From: Atopobium fossor DSM 15642
Lineage (GTDB): Bacteria > Actinomycetota > Coriobacteriia > Coriobacteriales > Atopobiaceae
Direction: 5' to 3'
DNA: 64,000 nucleotides
Assembly (NCBI RefSeq): GCF_000483125.1
Contig: NZ_KI519553.1
Location: forward strand, 995,912 to 1,059,911
A model generated the notes under the pieces. That model was given only the letters and a program-made list of their open reading frames with translations. It ran no database searches and was not told where the DNA came from. Numbering within the stretch: position 1 is the stretch's first letter; each line of letters begins with the position of its first letter. The position numbers and the translations under genes were made by a program. Below, one piece after another: positions 1 through 11,214 of this stretch.

Positions 1-1642
1 GATTAATTGCCTTGGTAGTACGCGTATTAGAAATACCAAATCCACGTTTACGCAGTTCACGTGCTAATTCAGCACGACCTGCCTCCGCATCGTCAGACTT
101 ACTGGCAGTGGTAAAGTACTTGCGGATTTTAGCACGAGCAGAAGGTGTACGAACCAGTGAAATCCAGTCACGCGAAGGCTTGGAACTCTTGTTGGTAAGG
201 ATTTCTACACGATCACCAATTTCCAGAGAATAGGTAAGCGGTACTACAGAGCCGTTGACTTTAGCACCAACGCAGTGGTTACCAACCTCGGTATGGACCG
301 CATAGGCAAAGTCCAACGGTGTAGCACCAGCGCGCAGACTCATGACCTCTCCCTTAGGAGTAAAGACAAAAATCTCATCCTCATAGAGGTCTACGCGCAA
401 GCTATCCAGATACTCGTGAGCATCATCAATATCTGCCTCGGCAGCCCAGTCAAGACTACGACGGATCCAAGAGATTTGCGAGTCTACGCTCTTGTCGTCA
501 CGCGAGAACTCACCCAATGAGTTACCAGATCGCTTGTATAACCAGTGAGCAGCAATACCATATTCTGCCTGTTCATGCATCTCATACGTGCGAATTTGAA
601 TCTCAATGGGACGTGCATCGGGACCCACAACCGTAGTATGCAACGAGCTGTAACCATTGGGCTTAGGGGTTGCAATATAGTCCTTAAAACGACCAGGTAA
701 AGGATGCCATAAAGAATGCACGGTACCTAAAATGGAATAACAATTGCTTACAGATTTAGCAATGACACGTAAGGCAATGAGGTCATAAATGTCCGAGAAC
801 TGCTTGTCCTTGCGCTTCATCTTTTGATAAATAGACCAAAGATGCTTGGGACGACCGGTAATTTGCAAACCCGTAATGCCGGTCTTAGTAATCTCATCCG
901 AAAGCACTTTGATGGTAGCATTGGTCTCTCGCTCACGCGCTTCATGAGAATTCTGCACCATGCGCGCAATACGACTATATTCATCCGTATACAGATAGAA
1001 AAATGCCAAGTCCTCAAGCTCCCACTTAAAAGAGCTAATGCCTAAGCGATCCGCTAAAGGTGCATACACATCCATAGTTTCGCGTGCTTTGAATAAGCGA
1101 CGGTTTGGAGGCAATGAAGCTAAAGTACGCATGTTATGCAAGCGGTCAGCCAGCTTAATAATCACCACGCGAATATCCTTAGACATAGCCAAAAACATCT
1201 TGCGTAAATTGAGTGCTTGCTTCTCATCCATGGAGTCTACCTCGATAGAAGTGAGCTTAGTAACTCCATCTACAAGCTCCGCGACCGTCTCGCCAAACAA
1301 AGAAACAAGCTCATTGAGGGTGGCGGTGGTATCTTCCACGGTATCGTGCAGCAACGCAGCACAAAGAACATCCTTATCCATATGAAGGTTATTTGCCAGA
1401 ATAAAAGCAACTTCAACAGGATGATTAATATAGGGCTCACCACTACGACGACGCTGATTGCCATGGAAACGAGCAGCAAAGTCATACGCATTTTTGACGG
1501 TTTGGAGGTCCGCTTCATTTAAGTATTGTCCACAGGTGCGCAGTAGCAAATGGTAATTGTCTGCTTCTGGGACTTCGTCCGTTGCAGGGACAAACAAACC
1601 TTCTTCTGTTGTACCTCTACCAGCACTGGTTTCGAGCGTCAT
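1..1642 (-). CDS. rel: Bifunctional (p)ppGpp synthetase/hydrolase Rel, C-terminus beyond window
   Basis: RelA/SpoT-family enzyme that makes and degrades the stringent-response alarmone (p)ppGpp. About 547 codons lie in the window and the reading frame is open through the left edge, so the regulatory C-terminus is missing. From the start at 1642 I read an HD hydrolase domain (PYINHP, then LLHDTVEDT near residue 100, and KLADRLHNMRTL), a nucleotidyltransferase synthetase domain (NGYSSLHT near residue 330), and a TGS domain (DEIFVFTPKGEVMSL near residues 417-476). Intact HD residues suggest both activities are kept. The ATG has a strong AAAAGGAGG eight bases upstream; that ribosome site overlaps the stop codon of the recJ fusion gene, so rel is probably the last gene of a secD-secF-recJ-rel operon. 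Family assignment is secure; catalytic state is inferred. Confidence 0.95.
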   Translation of the reverse strand, partial: MTLETSAGRGTTEEGLFVPATDEVPEADNYHLLLRTCGQYLNEADLQTVKNAYDFAARFHGNQRRRSGEPYINHPVEVAFILANNLHMDKDVLCAALLHDTVEDTTATLNELVSLFGETVAELVDGVTKLTSIEVDSMDEKQALNLRKMFLAMSKDIRVVIIKLADRLHNMRTLASLPPNRRLFKARETMDVYAPLADRLGISSFKWELEDLAFFYLYTDEYSRIARMVQNSHEARERETNATIKVLSDEITKTGITGLQITGRPKHLWSIYQKMKRKDKQFSDIYDLIALRVIAKSVSNCYSILGTVHSLWHPLPGRFKDYIATPKPNGYSSLHTTVVGPDARPIEIQIRTYEMHEQAEYGIAAHWLYKRSGNSLGEFSRDDKSVDSQISWIRRSLDWAAEADIDDAHEYLDSLRVDLYEDEIFVFTPKGEVMSLRAGATPLDFAYAVHTEVGNHCVGAKVNGSVVPLTYSLEIGDRVEILTNKSSKPSRDWISLVRTPSARAKIRKYFTTASKSDDAEAGRAELARELRKRGFGISNTRTTKAIN

Positions 1643-1657
1643 CTGCTTGGCCTCCTT

Positions 1658-4600
1658 TTAGACCTCATACCCAAAATCTGGAGTGATGGGTCTGTTGATA
1701 CGAGCCAGAAGCTCGTTGGTCGAAGCAGTCAGAACCCAATTCTTAAACTGCTCAAATTCCTCACGCGCGTGCTGCCCCTCTAAATAGCGAGTAGACTTTT
1801 CCAACTCTACACGAACAGGTGATAAGTCCATAACGATCTTGCGTGTTGTTCCGTAGCCAGTTGTACTCAAAAGTCCCAATTCCCTAAAAATGGCAATACC
1901 ACATGAAACCATGCGTTCGTCAAGCTCGGTGTGTGTATCACGCTCACGCGCTGCTTCTGCTAACTCCGAGTTAGATAGCGAGAAACCCTGTGTTTGCGCA
2001 CCATGAACCTGCGATTTTGCTTGAGCAATAAGCGTGCGATACAACACCACCAAGGCATTGCGGTCCGGAGCTCCTGCTGCAAGTAAACGTTCATTGATAC
2101 GTGCATCCTTATCTCCAAAGAGAAGGTAAATGTGGGCAGATTTTCCATCGCGTCCAGCGCGACCAGACATTTGATTAAACTCTACCGACCCAAAAGGCAT
2201 ATGGTACAGCACCACATCACGAACGTCTGGCAAGTTGACGCCTTCGCCAAACGCACTGGTGGAAACAATACAGCACAGCTCACCATTTCTAAAGGCGTCT
2301 TCTACCCTCTTACGTTCCTTGCGAGTAAGGCCAGCATTGTAGAAAGAAATCTTATGGCCAAGATCAGGTACTGCCTTGCGCAACATTCGTGCCAACATTA
2401 CGGACTGTTCGCGAGAATTTACATACACAACTATTTTCTCGCCAGAAGCAACGAGGTGAATAAGCGTAGCATCACGATCACGAGAATCACGTTCATCTCG
2501 CACCACAAGATTGTCACGCATGGCGCGATCAACCACCACATTTTGTGCATCGATACCGGTAAGCGAGCAAATTTCCTGTGCAATATCATTTTGTGCCGTA
2601 GCACTTACTGCTAAGCATGTTGGATTGTTAAGCTCGCCTAGCACGCGTGGAAGCTCTGTATATGCGCTACGGTTACCACTCTTTGCTACACCCGCATGAT
2701 GTGCTTCGTCCACTACCACAAAGCCCACTCGACCAATAGCTGCAAAACGTTGTGAGTGAATAGCTAGAAACTCTGGTGTAGTAAGAAGTACATCAATAGC
2801 TCCAGCATGTGCACCAAGATAGATGTCTTCGCGCTCACCTAGAGGTGTCTCACCCGTAAGAACACGAATACTTAAACCAATTTTTTCAAATGATTCGGTT
2901 AAATGATATGCCTGATCTGCTACAAGTGCCCGCAAGGGAAATACAAAGATGCTCACACGCTTATGTACAATGGCTTCACGAGCTGCATGGATATGGAAGA
3001 TAAGAGATTTTCCTCGTCCGGTTGCCATAACACATAATGTAGATGCACCAGCAGCCAATTGCTGTAACGCCGCTGCTTGAGCAGGCAAAAAATCATGATC
3101 GCCAATGGTACGCTGGCGTAATGCTTGTGTAAGTTGCTCATATGTGAGCTGCTCAAGTGAGTTGCGCAGTTGTGCTATGCGCAATTTGGAATCATCCTCT
3201 GCTTGTGAGGTAGCTTCATCGTTGGTGGAATGATAGCGCACTACCATGATATTAAGGCCATATCCTTTGTGCTCACTGTGCGTTACTGCAACAACGGTAG
3301 CGCCATAACTTGCACCAGCAGCAACCAACGGCACAAGCGCAGCGTTGATTGCCGGACGTAGCTCACCTAATATCTCGCCTTGCTCGGTAGCTAAAACTAG
3401 AGTTTTTTGCTCGTTAGGAGCTGTAGGATCAAAAATGATATCGAGGGTTTGGCCAGCAAAAAGTTGCGCAATGGCAGATTGTCTTGCTGGCGTATGCACT
3501 TGCATGGCAATCGTTGGGAAGCTTACAGCCTCTGCAATGCCCTCATATTCTCCACGCGCCAAAATTGCATGCGAACGCGAAAAGAGCGTATTGGCAATAG
3601 AGGGCTGCTCAAAAACCTCTACTGGAGCTTCACGATATACGATATCACGCACCATGAGTTTGGGCTTTGTTCGACCCTGCCAAGTCTCATTTACTGCCTC
3701 AAAAACAAGATCTACCGCACCCTCACAATCAATAGCCTGTTCCACATTGGGTGCTCTAAACATAATTGCAGGCACGCAATGAATGCCATCTGTTGCATTA
3801 AAGCGCAAATGCTCGCCCGTACCTCCCACACGACAGCGACCGCGCATACACACGGCTGTACTAGCCAATAGAGGCTTTTTATTACCCTGACCAAAGGGTT
3901 GCAAAATTTCAAGCGAGTCTATGGACTGAACATCCAACTCGTTTAAACCAACAAGAGCAGTAACCTCACCCGTAGAAACAAAATCATCCTCAGGAAGCTT
4001 GGAGAGTTCTTCTTCCATACGCAGCCTAAAGACATCAATGTTAGCTGCATCCAGCGTAACACCCACGGCACCCGAGTGACCACCAAAGCGCACCAATAAA
4101 TCGGAACACTTACTTACCGCACTAAACAAATCTACCGAACCAACACTACGGCCACTGCCACGCGCAATACCATCAGATACGGTAAAGAGTAGTGATGGTA
4201 CGTGATAGCGGTTAACTATACGGCTTGCCACAATACCCTTAACGCCCTCATGCCAGCCTTCACCAGCAATAACAATCACACGGTTGCCGGGTTCATAGGT
4301 AGCCTCAACCATAGCCATAGCTTCTTGCGCCAAGCTAGACTCAATCTCACGACGTGTTTGATTAATGTTCTCAAGCTCACCAGCTAATAAAGCCGCCTGC
4401 TCAGGATCTTGCGTAAGCAACAATTCAAGCGCTACGTCTGTTTTGCCCATACGACCAGCTGCATTTAAGCGTGGAATAAGCGAGAAGGGCAACGAGTCCG
4501 AAGTAACATCATTCAAATCAACGCGACTGACCGCACTGAGCGCCACAATACCAGGACGACTCGTCTTACGTAAACGGCGAATACCATCTTGCACAAGTGA

Positions 4601-5341
4601 GCGGTTTTCTCCCACTAAAAGCATCATGTCAGAAATAGTGCCTAAGCATGCAATTTCTGTATATTCACGCCAGAGATGTGGCATACCCAACTTGTGGCCA
4701 AGTGCGCACACCATCTTGAGCGCAACACCCGCACCTGCCAGCTCACGCGAACAGTTGGAAGACTGCAGTTTAGGATCTACTACAGGCACGCCCTGAGGTA
4801 CTAAATCTGCAGGCTCATGATGGTCTGTAATAACAACATCAATACCTTGCTCAAGTAGCCAGGCAACTTCTTTAGCAGCAGAAATACCATTATCTACCGT
4901 AATGATAAGATCAGGCTTGCCATCCTCCATCACGCGATCTAAGGCTGCAACCGAAAGACCATAACCCTCATCAAAACGATGTGGAATATACGCACGGACA
5001 TGATTGGCACCCATGCGACGCAAAGCTAAGGTCAGCAGACATGTGGATGTCATGCCATCTACGTCAAAATCACCAAATACGGCAATGGTTTTATCGGCAG
5101 CAATAGCTTCTACAACTTTAGCGACACCCTGCTCCATATTGGGAATGATAAAAGGATCAATCCAATCCCGATCTAAATCGGGCTGCAAAAATCGCTGAGC
5201 TTGTTCGTTGGCATCAAAACCGCGTGCAGCCATTACTCGCGCAACTAAAGGAGAGACTTTTAGCTGCGATTGAAGACGCTGCTCGGCATCCGCATGAGGG
5301 GTAAGAACTTCCCAGCGCTTGCTTTTGTCGAGCCCAGCCAT
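1658..5341 (-). CDS. recJ: RecJ single-strand exonuclease fused to a RecQ-type DEAH helicase
   Basis: 1227 residues, roughly twice the usual RecJ. Residues 1-570 are RecJ: FGDFDVDG (about 90-97), IITVDNG (146-152), ITDHHEP (171-177), and the DHHA1 signature RFGGHSGA (about 418-425), followed by the OB-like segment. These are the metal-binding motifs of the DHH 5'-3' ssDNA exonuclease family. Residues about 580-705 resemble a HIRAN-like ssDNA-end-binding domain (weak, pattern-based). Residues about 720-1090 are a superfamily 2 helicase: VMATGRGKS (Walker A, 771-779), VVVDEAHH (DEAH), LAVSATA (motif III) and QMSGRAGRDG (motif VI), most like RecQ. The ATG immediately follows the secF stop (TAGATG). 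RecJ and RecQ normally act together in RecFOR-dependent end processing, so the fusion plausibly makes a single unwinding-and-degrading machine. I see no frameshift or missing motif. Confidence 0.93.
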   Translation of the reverse strand: MAGLDKSKRWEVLTPHADAEQRLQSQLKVSPLVARVMAARGFDANEQAQRFLQPDLDRDWIDPFIIPNMEQGVAKVVEAIAADKTIAVFGDFDVDGMTSTCLLTLALRRMGANHVRAYIPHRFDEGYGLSVAALDRVMEDGKPDLIITVDNGISAAKEVAWLLEQGIDVVITDHHEPADLVPQGVPVVDPKLQSSNCSRELAGAGVALKMVCALGHKLGMPHLWREYTEIACLGTISDMMLLVGENRSLVQDGIRRLRKTSRPGIVALSAVSRVDLNDVTSDSLPFSLIPRLNAAGRMGKTDVALELLLTQDPEQAALLAGELENINQTRREIESSLAQEAMAMVEATYEPGNRVIVIAGEGWHEGVKGIVASRIVNRYHVPSLLFTVSDGIARGSGRSVGSVDLFSAVSKCSDLLVRFGGHSGAVGVTLDAANIDVFRLRMEEELSKLPEDDFVSTGEVTALVGLNELDVQSIDSLEILQPFGQGNKKPLLASTAVCMRGRCRVGGTGEHLRFNATDGIHCVPAIMFRAPNVEQAIDCEGAVDLVFEAVNETWQGRTKPKLMVRDIVYREAPVEVFEQPSIANTLFSRSHAILARGEYEGIAEAVSFPTIAMQVHTPARQSAIAQLFAGQTLDIIFDPTAPNEQKTLVLATEQGEILGELRPAINAALVPLVAAGASYGATVVAVTHSEHKGYGLNIMVVRYHSTNDEATSQAEDDSKLRIAQLRNSLEQLTYEQLTQALRQRTIGDHDFLPAQAAALQQLAAGASTLCVMATGRGKSLIFHIHAAREAIVHKRVSIFVFPLRALVADQAYHLTESFEKIGLSIRVLTGETPLGEREDIYLGAHAGAIDVLLTTPEFLAIHSQRFAAIGRVGFVVVDEAHHAGVAKSGNRSAYTELPRVLGELNNPTCLAVSATAQNDIAQEICSLTGIDAQNVVVDRAMRDNLVVRDERDSRDRDATLIHLVASGEKIVVYVNSREQSVMLARMLRKAVPDLGHKISFYNAGLTRKERKRVEDAFRNGELCCIVSTSAFGEGVNLPDVRDVVLYHMPFGSVEFNQMSGRAGRDGKSAHIYLLFGDKDARINERLLAAGAPDRNALVVLYRTLIAQAKSQVHGAQTQGFSLSNSELAEAARERDTHTELDERMVSCGIAIFRELGLLSTTGYGTTRKIVMDLSPVRVELEKSTRYLEGQHAREEFEQFKNWVLTASTNELLARINRPITPDFGYEV

Positions 5342-6295
5342 CTACTTTACCTCGGGAGTAGTTACAGCCTGAGCGACACCATATTTTGTTTCCAGCTTTT
5401 TCCACTTGGGCTCTTGGCTCTTCCACATACAGAGCAAAGGAGAAGCCACACCAAAGGAGGAATAAGCGCCTAGTACAAGGCCAATAGCCATGGCAAAGGC
5501 AAAGTCCTTGAGCGTTGCACCACCAAATGCGAGCATGGCACATACAGGTACCAAAGAAGTAATTGTGGTGTTAATAGTACGAACTAAAACTTCATTAATA
5601 GAGAAGTTGGCAATCTGGTTATAGGTGCGGTGAGTACCATCGCCTGCCAGCTTTGCGTTCTCATTTATGCGATGGAACTCAACAACAGTGTCATACAGCG
5701 AGTAACCCATAATAGTTAGTAATGCCGCTACAACATTAGGAGTAATGGCTGTTTGTGTCCACGCATAAATACCCACTGTAATAATCAAATCGTGTAGCAA
5801 AGAAGCCACAGCACACAGAGCCATCTTGTATTCATAGCGAACGGCAATGTAAGCAATAATGGCTAGGATGGCAATGCCAAAAGCTACTGCAGAAGAATGT
5901 GTTACATTAGCACCCCAGTCAGGTCCAATGGTAGTTACCTGATACGAGGTGTCAGGAAGCGATAATAACTGTGCAGCTTGCTGGGCATGCTCAGTTGCGG
6001 TATTTGGATTGGTGGTATCAGAACGCACCAGAAAACCAGCAGAACCATCCGTCAACGTAGTTTGAACGGTAGCACTGTCCTCCTGAGCATTACTTAAGGC
6101 TTCACGCATGTGCTCAATAGAAATGTTTCCCGTGTTATAAAAATCAATCTCGGTACCACCACTAAACTCAATTCCAAAAACCAAGCCGCGTGCCAATAGG
6201 CCAACCAAAGACAACGCAATCAACACAGCGGACAAGCCCAAAAAAATACGACGATGAGTAATGATGGGCAACTCACGAGAAAAATGACTACGCAT
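5342..6295 (-). CDS. secF: Protein translocase subunit SecF
   Basis: Membrane component of the SecDF complex that uses the proton gradient to pull secreted proteins across the membrane after SecYEG/SecA. The 317-residue product has the first membrane segment near residues 15-35, the conserved GIEFSGGTEIDF segment at the start of the extracytoplasmic P1 domain, and five further hydrophobic helices including the GYSLYDTVVEFHRINEN region. I placed the start at 6295 rather than 17 codons upstream because GGGAGG sits at the right distance and the upstream residues are unlike SecF. It overlaps the end of secD by 8 bases and abuts recJ, indicating translational coupling. Length is normal for the family. 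Confidence 0.95.
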   Translation of the reverse strand: MRSHFSRELPIITHRRIFLGLSAVLIALSLVGLLARGLVFGIEFSGGTEIDFYNTGNISIEHMREALSNAQEDSATVQTTLTDGSAGFLVRSDTTNPNTATEHAQQAAQLLSLPDTSYQVTTIGPDWGANVTHSSAVAFGIAILAIIAYIAVRYEYKMALCAVASLLHDLIITVGIYAWTQTAITPNVVAALLTIMGYSLYDTVVEFHRINENAKLAGDGTHRTYNQIANFSINEVLVRTINTTITSLVPVCAMLAFGGATLKDFAFAMAIGLVLGAYSSFGVASPLLCMWKSQEPKWKKLETKYGVAQAVTTPEVK

Positions 6296-7769
6296 GAGCG
6301 GCACCTCCCTTCGAAGCAACAGCAGGTTGTTTTTTGTGAGCCTCATCTATATCGGATGAGACACCCCAAAAACCAGGATGCTTTGCAATGGGACCGTGTG
6401 CTAAAAGACGCAGGGCAGGTGCCTTAAACATAAACATAGTAATAACATCGCAGACAATACCCAGACCAAGCGTAAGGCCAAAGCCTTTTACTGGTCCTAC
6501 GGCAAAGAAGAACAAGGCTAGTGCAGAAACCATGGTAACCATATCTGCATCCAAAGATGTTCCAATGCCATGTTTAACGCCAGAAAGCGATGCATTGCGA
6601 ACACTTTTACCCATTCTAATTTCTTCTCTAAAACGCTCCAAAACCAAAATGGATGAATCTGCTGCCATTCCAATGGTAAGAACAATGCCTGCCAAGCCCG
6701 GAAGCGATAAAGCAAACGCTCCAAAGTGGGATAACAGTGCCAAAAGACCAAGGTACATCAAGGCAAATGCAGCTAAAGAACCAAGCGTTAAAAGACCCAA
6801 GCCCTTATAGAAAATAAACAGGTACAAAATAACAATAGCCATGCCCAGTGCAATAGCAATAAGACCCTGGTGCAGCGAATCTTGTCCAAGTGTAGGACCA
6901 ACCACACGACTCTCTGAATAATTGAGTGTGACCGGCAAAGAACCAGAATCCAATACCGTCTTAAGTGAACGCGCAGAATCTGCAGTAAAGTTGCCAGAAA
7001 TGCTAACACTACCATCTGTAATCTCGTTTTGTACAGCAGGAGACGACTTAACCACGCCATCTAAAACAATGGCAATGCGACCATTGGTTGGTGCAAGCTC
7101 ACGAGTTACCTCTGCAAACTTTTGGGCACCATCACCCGATAAGGTAAGGTTGACTACATAGGAACCCGTTGCAGAGTTGGACTGTTGAGCTACTTGTACG
7201 GACGCAATTGAAGATCCATCCATAAAGGCGGTATAGGTTCCCTTTTTAAGAGAAACATCTGCCTTATAGGCACCCAACTGTGCCAGTGCATCCGCATCAC
7301 CAATACTGTCTAGACGGACAAACTCAAGATAGCCCGTCTTTCCAATGGTCTGAACAGCCTCTTGAGCATCTGTAGCACCGGGAATTTGAATTAAAATGGA
7401 GTTATTACCCTGCTGCTGAACCGTAGCTTCAGAAGCACCTAACGAATTAACACGGCTTTGTACAATGGATGTAGCGGTCTGCATGTCTTCCGTGCGAGGT
7501 GCAGACCCATCAGACTTACTTGCAGTCATGATGACAGAAACGCCACCCTGGATATCAAGACCCTGTGTAATGCGCTCGTTAAGCGGCATAAAACCAATAA
7601 CAGATACTACACAGATAATAAGTAATGCAATGAGTGTTATAGCCCATCTACGCAACTCTGTTGATGGTACAGGCTTAGAGGAACTCCTACGATTTTTGGA
7701 TGCCGAACCAGCGGTATTCCAACGACCTATTCCAGTCTTCGAGGAGTCCTGTGACTTATTTTTAGCCAT
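6288..7769 (-). CDS. secD: Protein translocase subunit SecD
   Basis: Partner of SecF; 493 residues. After a short, serine-rich cytoplasmic N-terminus there is one membrane helix (about residues 45-65), the family motif LGLDIQGGVSV in the form GLDIQGGVSVIM, a large extracytoplasmic P1/P4 region, and a C-terminal RND-type membrane bundle containing GMAADSSILVLERFREE. All are typical of SecD. The gene opens the secD-secF-recJ-rel run. No yajC is present in the 117 bases between secD and tgt, although tgt-yajC-secD-secF is the frequent bacterial order; YajC must be encoded elsewhere or be absent. Confidence 0.95.
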   Translation of the reverse strand: MAKNKSQDSSKTGIGRWNTAGSASKNRRSSSKPVPSTELRRWAITLIALLIICVVSVIGFMPLNERITQGLDIQGGVSVIMTASKSDGSAPRTEDMQTATSIVQSRVNSLGASEATVQQQGNNSILIQIPGATDAQEAVQTIGKTGYLEFVRLDSIGDADALAQLGAYKADVSLKKGTYTAFMDGSSIASVQVAQQSNSATGSYVVNLTLSGDGAQKFAEVTRELAPTNGRIAIVLDGVVKSSPAVQNEITDGSVSISGNFTADSARSLKTVLDSGSLPVTLNYSESRVVGPTLGQDSLHQGLIAIALGMAIVILYLFIFYKGLGLLTLGSLAAFALMYLGLLALLSHFGAFALSLPGLAGIVLTIGMAADSSILVLERFREEIRMGKSVRNASLSGVKHGIGTSLDADMVTMVSALALFFFAVGPVKGFGLTLGLGIVCDVITMFMFKAPALRLLAHGPIAKHPGFWGVSSDIDEAHKKQPAVASKGGAAHA

Positions 7770-7886
7770 AAGACAGTCTCTTTCGGGTTGTTAAGATATG
7801 CAACGGCAGTACCATCACATATCCAAAGCTATTTTCCAAACATTCATTATAGACGCATGGTCAAACACAAAAGAGACTCATATGCT

Positions 7887-9406
<1,520 letters not shown>

Positions 9407-9662
9407 CTTTATCTCCTTTTATCCGTAAATACGAAAAAAGACTAACTTCGATTCACTATCGTAGCAGAATTATGCAACAAACACGTGTAAGGATTTACTA
9501 AGTATGCATAAAGTTTTTTATATTATTGTTATTTTGTAACCTATAGCTTATACACCCATCACTCACAATGGAACTCCTACCGAAGTTTATGTATTCTCCC
9601 CCGATAAAACTAAGCATATTCAATTATTCTATGGTTAAAAAGCTTTGTACAAAGGAACAACT

Positions 9663-11111
9663 ATGACCGATGAGTTGACTAACATTTCCAATACTGCCGA
9701 GTCTGAAGACAATGTCTTAGAAGTGAGTCCCGAAACCACTTCTGAACCTACTTCTACAGTCATGGAACAATCCACAACGGATAACATCCCAACTTTGGAT
9801 ACCAAAGCCGAAGATACCATAGAAAGCAACTCTGAAACGCCAGACGATTCAAGCAAGAAGCTTACGGAGGATGTAGCCACAACTCTTAATAAAAAAATTT
9901 CTTCTGTAGCAAGTTCTCTTAGCAAAGAAGATTTATCCAAGCTTGCTGGTAAAGCGCGTGAAACACTTTCTGCTAGTGCAAGTCAAGGTGCCAACACCGT
10001 TATGGAGGGTTTTGAAGCAGTCCGTGATGTGCGTCGAGCAGCCAAGCAAACAGATGCTGCACGCAACAGGCTCAAACAAGTACATAATGAACTTGACGAG
10101 AGCAATGCTCTTCTCGCTCACCGTGAAGAAATTGCTCAAAACTATGAAAGCATAGTCGAAGATCAAACTGCTCTGCTTATCGAAGCACAAAATAGAATAA
10201 AAAAGCTGGCAAAGCAAATAAAAAGTGAGCAAACTAAAGAAGAGAAGCTCAAGGAACAACTCGCACAGCTGCGCGAAACCAACAAACACGACTTACGTCC
10301 CCATAAGATCAAGCTCGAGCAGGCACGTGACAAGGTAGATGAGGCTTCTAAGGCTGTAGCAGATGCTAAGCGTGCTATGAAACTGGCAGAATCTCAGCAC
10401 AAGGAAGTTGTGGGGCGCCGTGATGAAGAAATTAATCATGTCAACCAAGCCATTGAGAAGTCAACTGCGCGCATAGAAGAACTCAACGTTGAACTTGCAA
10501 CCCTTACTGCTGCGGATACCCCTGACGAGAACGCCCTTAAGCATATGCGTAAATCCATCTCTAAAGAAGAACGTGCGTTGGACTATTCACGCAGTGAAAT
10601 TGACGAGATTAATGAACAGCATCGTCGTGCCATAGAAAATGCACTTACACATGTATACACACAACGCAATTCATTAGAGTTTGCACAAGAAACCTTGGAT
10701 GAGGCCAAACGTGAAGTTGACGAACACAAAGCAACCTATGACAAGCTGTATAAAAACGCACATAATCGTGAATCTGAGATAGACAAGCAATTAGCCACAC
10801 TTGCCAAAACCATTGCAGACATTCAAAACCAGCATGACGAAGCTATTGCAAGGCGCGATACCGCACAAAGTCTTATTGATGAGGCAGAAGATGTTCATGC
10901 AACGCCTGAAGTTACCGAGGAGTTACGTAACACCATTAGTGACACACAGGCAGCCATTGAGGTCCAGCAGCGCCAAGTACAAAATCTAGAAAGGCGAGAA
11001 GCAAAGTTGCGCGAGAAAACAAAACAGCAACGCACCGTTTTTATTGGCGTTACTATTGCCGCTGGTATTGTTGTCTTACTTGCACTGCTATTTATAACCA
11101 ATATTTTGTAG
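9663..11111 (+). CDS. Tail-anchored coiled-coil protein, function unknown
   Basis: 482 residues, not recognised as a named family. The first about 75 residues are rich in Ser, Thr, Glu and Asp and probably disordered. Residues about 95-450 are dominated by Glu, Lys, Arg, Ala and Gln with heptad-like spacing, an extended coiled coil resembling SMC/myosin rods. The C-terminus is basic (KLREKTKQQR) followed by a single hydrophobic helix of about 22 residues ending at the stop: a tail-anchor topology with the coiled coil in the cytoplasm. I chose ATG 9663 because AAAGGA lies 6 bases upstream; a TTG six codons earlier is less likely. It is flanked by unrelated genes and ends at a bidirectional terminator. 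A structural or scaffolding role is possible but is a guess. Confidence 0.85.
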   Translation: MTDELTNISNTAESEDNVLEVSPETTSEPTSTVMEQSTTDNIPTLDTKAEDTIESNSETPDDSSKKLTEDVATTLNKKISSVASSLSKEDLSKLAGKARETLSASASQGANTVMEGFEAVRDVRRAAKQTDAARNRLKQVHNELDESNALLAHREEIAQNYESIVEDQTALLIEAQNRIKKLAKQIKSEQTKEEKLKEQLAQLRETNKHDLRPHKIKLEQARDKVDEASKAVADAKRAMKLAESQHKEVVGRRDEEINHVNQAIEKSTARIEELNVELATLTAADTPDENALKHMRKSISKEERALDYSRSEIDEINEQHRRAIENALTHVYTQRNSLEFAQETLDEAKREVDEHKATYDKLYKNAHNRESEIDKQLATLAKTIADIQNQHDEAIARRDTAQSLIDEAEDVHATPEVTEELRNTISDTQAAIEVQQRQVQNLERREAKLREKTKQQRTVFIGVTIAAGIVVLLALLFITNIL

Positions 11112-11158
11112 CTATGGCATCAGCCATTGTATACAGAATCGATCAAAGCGATAACTCT

Positions 11159-11195
11159 GAAAAAGACGTTGCATCTAAGATGTAACGTCTTTTAT
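11159..11195. terminator. Bidirectional terminator between convergent genes
   Basis: Near-perfect inverted repeat (AAGACGTT-g-CATC ... GATG-t-AACGTCTT) flanked by A residues on the left and T residues on the right, so it can stop transcription from both the coiled-coil gene and the minus-strand lipase/paralog cluster. Confidence 0.8.
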
Positions 11196-11214
11196 TTATG
11201 AAAGACCAAAAAGA

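Noticed and set aside
7770-7886. Expected yajC between tgt and secD
   Set aside because: No reading frame of suitable length or hydrophobic character exists in these 117 bases on either strand.
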